A DNA stretch of 64,000 nt from assembly GCA_947044365.1 (NCBI GenBank), contig OX345646.1, positions 1,290,001 through 1,354,000 of the forward strand, given 5' to 3'. The position numbers and the translations under genes are program-made. The DNA is from Petrosia ficiformis. Lineage: Eukaryota > Porifera > Demospongiae > Haplosclerida > Petrosiidae. Shown here piece by piece: positions 63,356 through 64,000 of the stretch; position 1 is the stretch's first letter; every line of letters starts with the position of its first letter. The notes beneath the pieces are model-generated. The model ran no database searches. It saw only the letters and a program-made list of their open reading frames with translations, and had not been told where the DNA came from.

Positions 63356-64000
63356 TTTAATTATTACGACAAAGATCAGAATCAAGAAACAGTTTAACAC
63401 ACTGATCAGTTAACTGATTCAAATCAATGACTGTATTCAATGAGTGAGAATGAGGATGATATACTACGTATATTATATGGATATTAATATTGTATTATCA
63501 TGATCATAGTATGAAAGAACATGTATCAAAATTCGATAAAAGGGAGGGTCTACAGATTGGCGCCGGCGGGGAAATAGCGAATCGCGAAGGGGCGGATTCC
63601 ACTATTGACAGCGACCAGCATCCTTCTCTGACATTATCATAGGTATGTTGTGTTATTCGAAGTACTATATAATAGTAACTAACCATCTTGCATTTTCTTC
63701 ACACAATAGAATTGCTGATCAATCATCCGTTATCAAAGTCGTGAACTTGATGTCAAGACTAGACTGGAGCTGTTGATAGCTAGAGTTAGTCCGGCTTTGG
63801 GAGACTGCATATACATATAGGTAGCTGGAACATATTTACTTATTAAGATCTCAGATTTGCTATACTCTGAAGGTATGTTGTACAGGCATAATTCTGAATG
63901 GTTTACACATGTGAGTGTAGCTTGTCTTAATTAAATGGTGGATTTTTTTTTGCAATCTGGAATGCTTTGCAAATACAAATTATGATTTTATCTTTTGTAA
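63356..64000. other. Downstream flank of MCMDC2, possible non-coding first exon of next gene
   Basis: A GC-rich island (63556-63600: GGCGCCGGCGGGGAAATAGC, GGGGCGGATT) is followed by a donor-like CATAGGTATGTTG (63638-63650) and an acceptor-like CACACAATAG (63701-63710). This pattern fits a promoter and a 5'-untranslated exon reading out of the window. No coding frame is seen. Confidence 0.4.

Overview
The window is animal nuclear DNA. It is AT-rich, every gene is split by short GT-AG introns, and two genes point to Metazoa: a CAMSAP/Patronin with CH and CKK domains, and an MCMDC2. Very short intergenic gaps, many small palindromic elements and many tandem arrays suit a compact early-branching animal genome such as a demosponge. 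That assignment is inference. Gene models were built by hand from splice signals, reading-frame continuity and protein-family resemblance; exon phases close without internal stops in every model listed.

Layout, left to right: (1) 1-5578, + strand, the last eight exons of a GH31 alpha-glucosidase. (2) 6785-16426, - strand, a complete ten-exon CAMSAP of about 1306 residues. (3) Starting 54 bp away on the other strand, two tandem eight-exon SDR genes of the DHRS6/BDH2 type (16481-19984 and 20490-27015); the first has a damaged dinucleotide-binding motif. (4) 29361-30659, + strand, an MTRES1-like mitochondrial S4 RNA-binding protein. (5) 31322-50212, six small three-exon genes (one -, five +) that have the intron positions and framework of stefins (type 1 cystatins) but lack the QxVxG protease-binding loop. 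(6) 52137-55568, - strand, a canonical stefin that keeps QVVAG. (7) 55775-63355, + strand, a complete 20-exon MCMDC2. The rest may hold the non-coding start of another gene.

The most interesting feature is the stefin cluster. One intact inhibitor gene lies beside six paralogues whose second exon is 31-32 codons instead of 34, with the shortening exactly at the papain-binding hairpin. Two members (44351 and 46724) lie in a recent segmental duplication of about 2.4 kb that includes a shared TATA promoter. Three gene pairs are head-to-head with 54, 152 and 206 bp between start codons, so shared promoters are likely.

Repeats fill introns and spacers: hAT-type miniature elements (one with a perfect 8-bp target duplication), a hAT transposase remnant, long foldbacks, tRNA-derived SINEs, several dispersed MITE-like families, and tandem arrays with units of 2 to about 420 bp.
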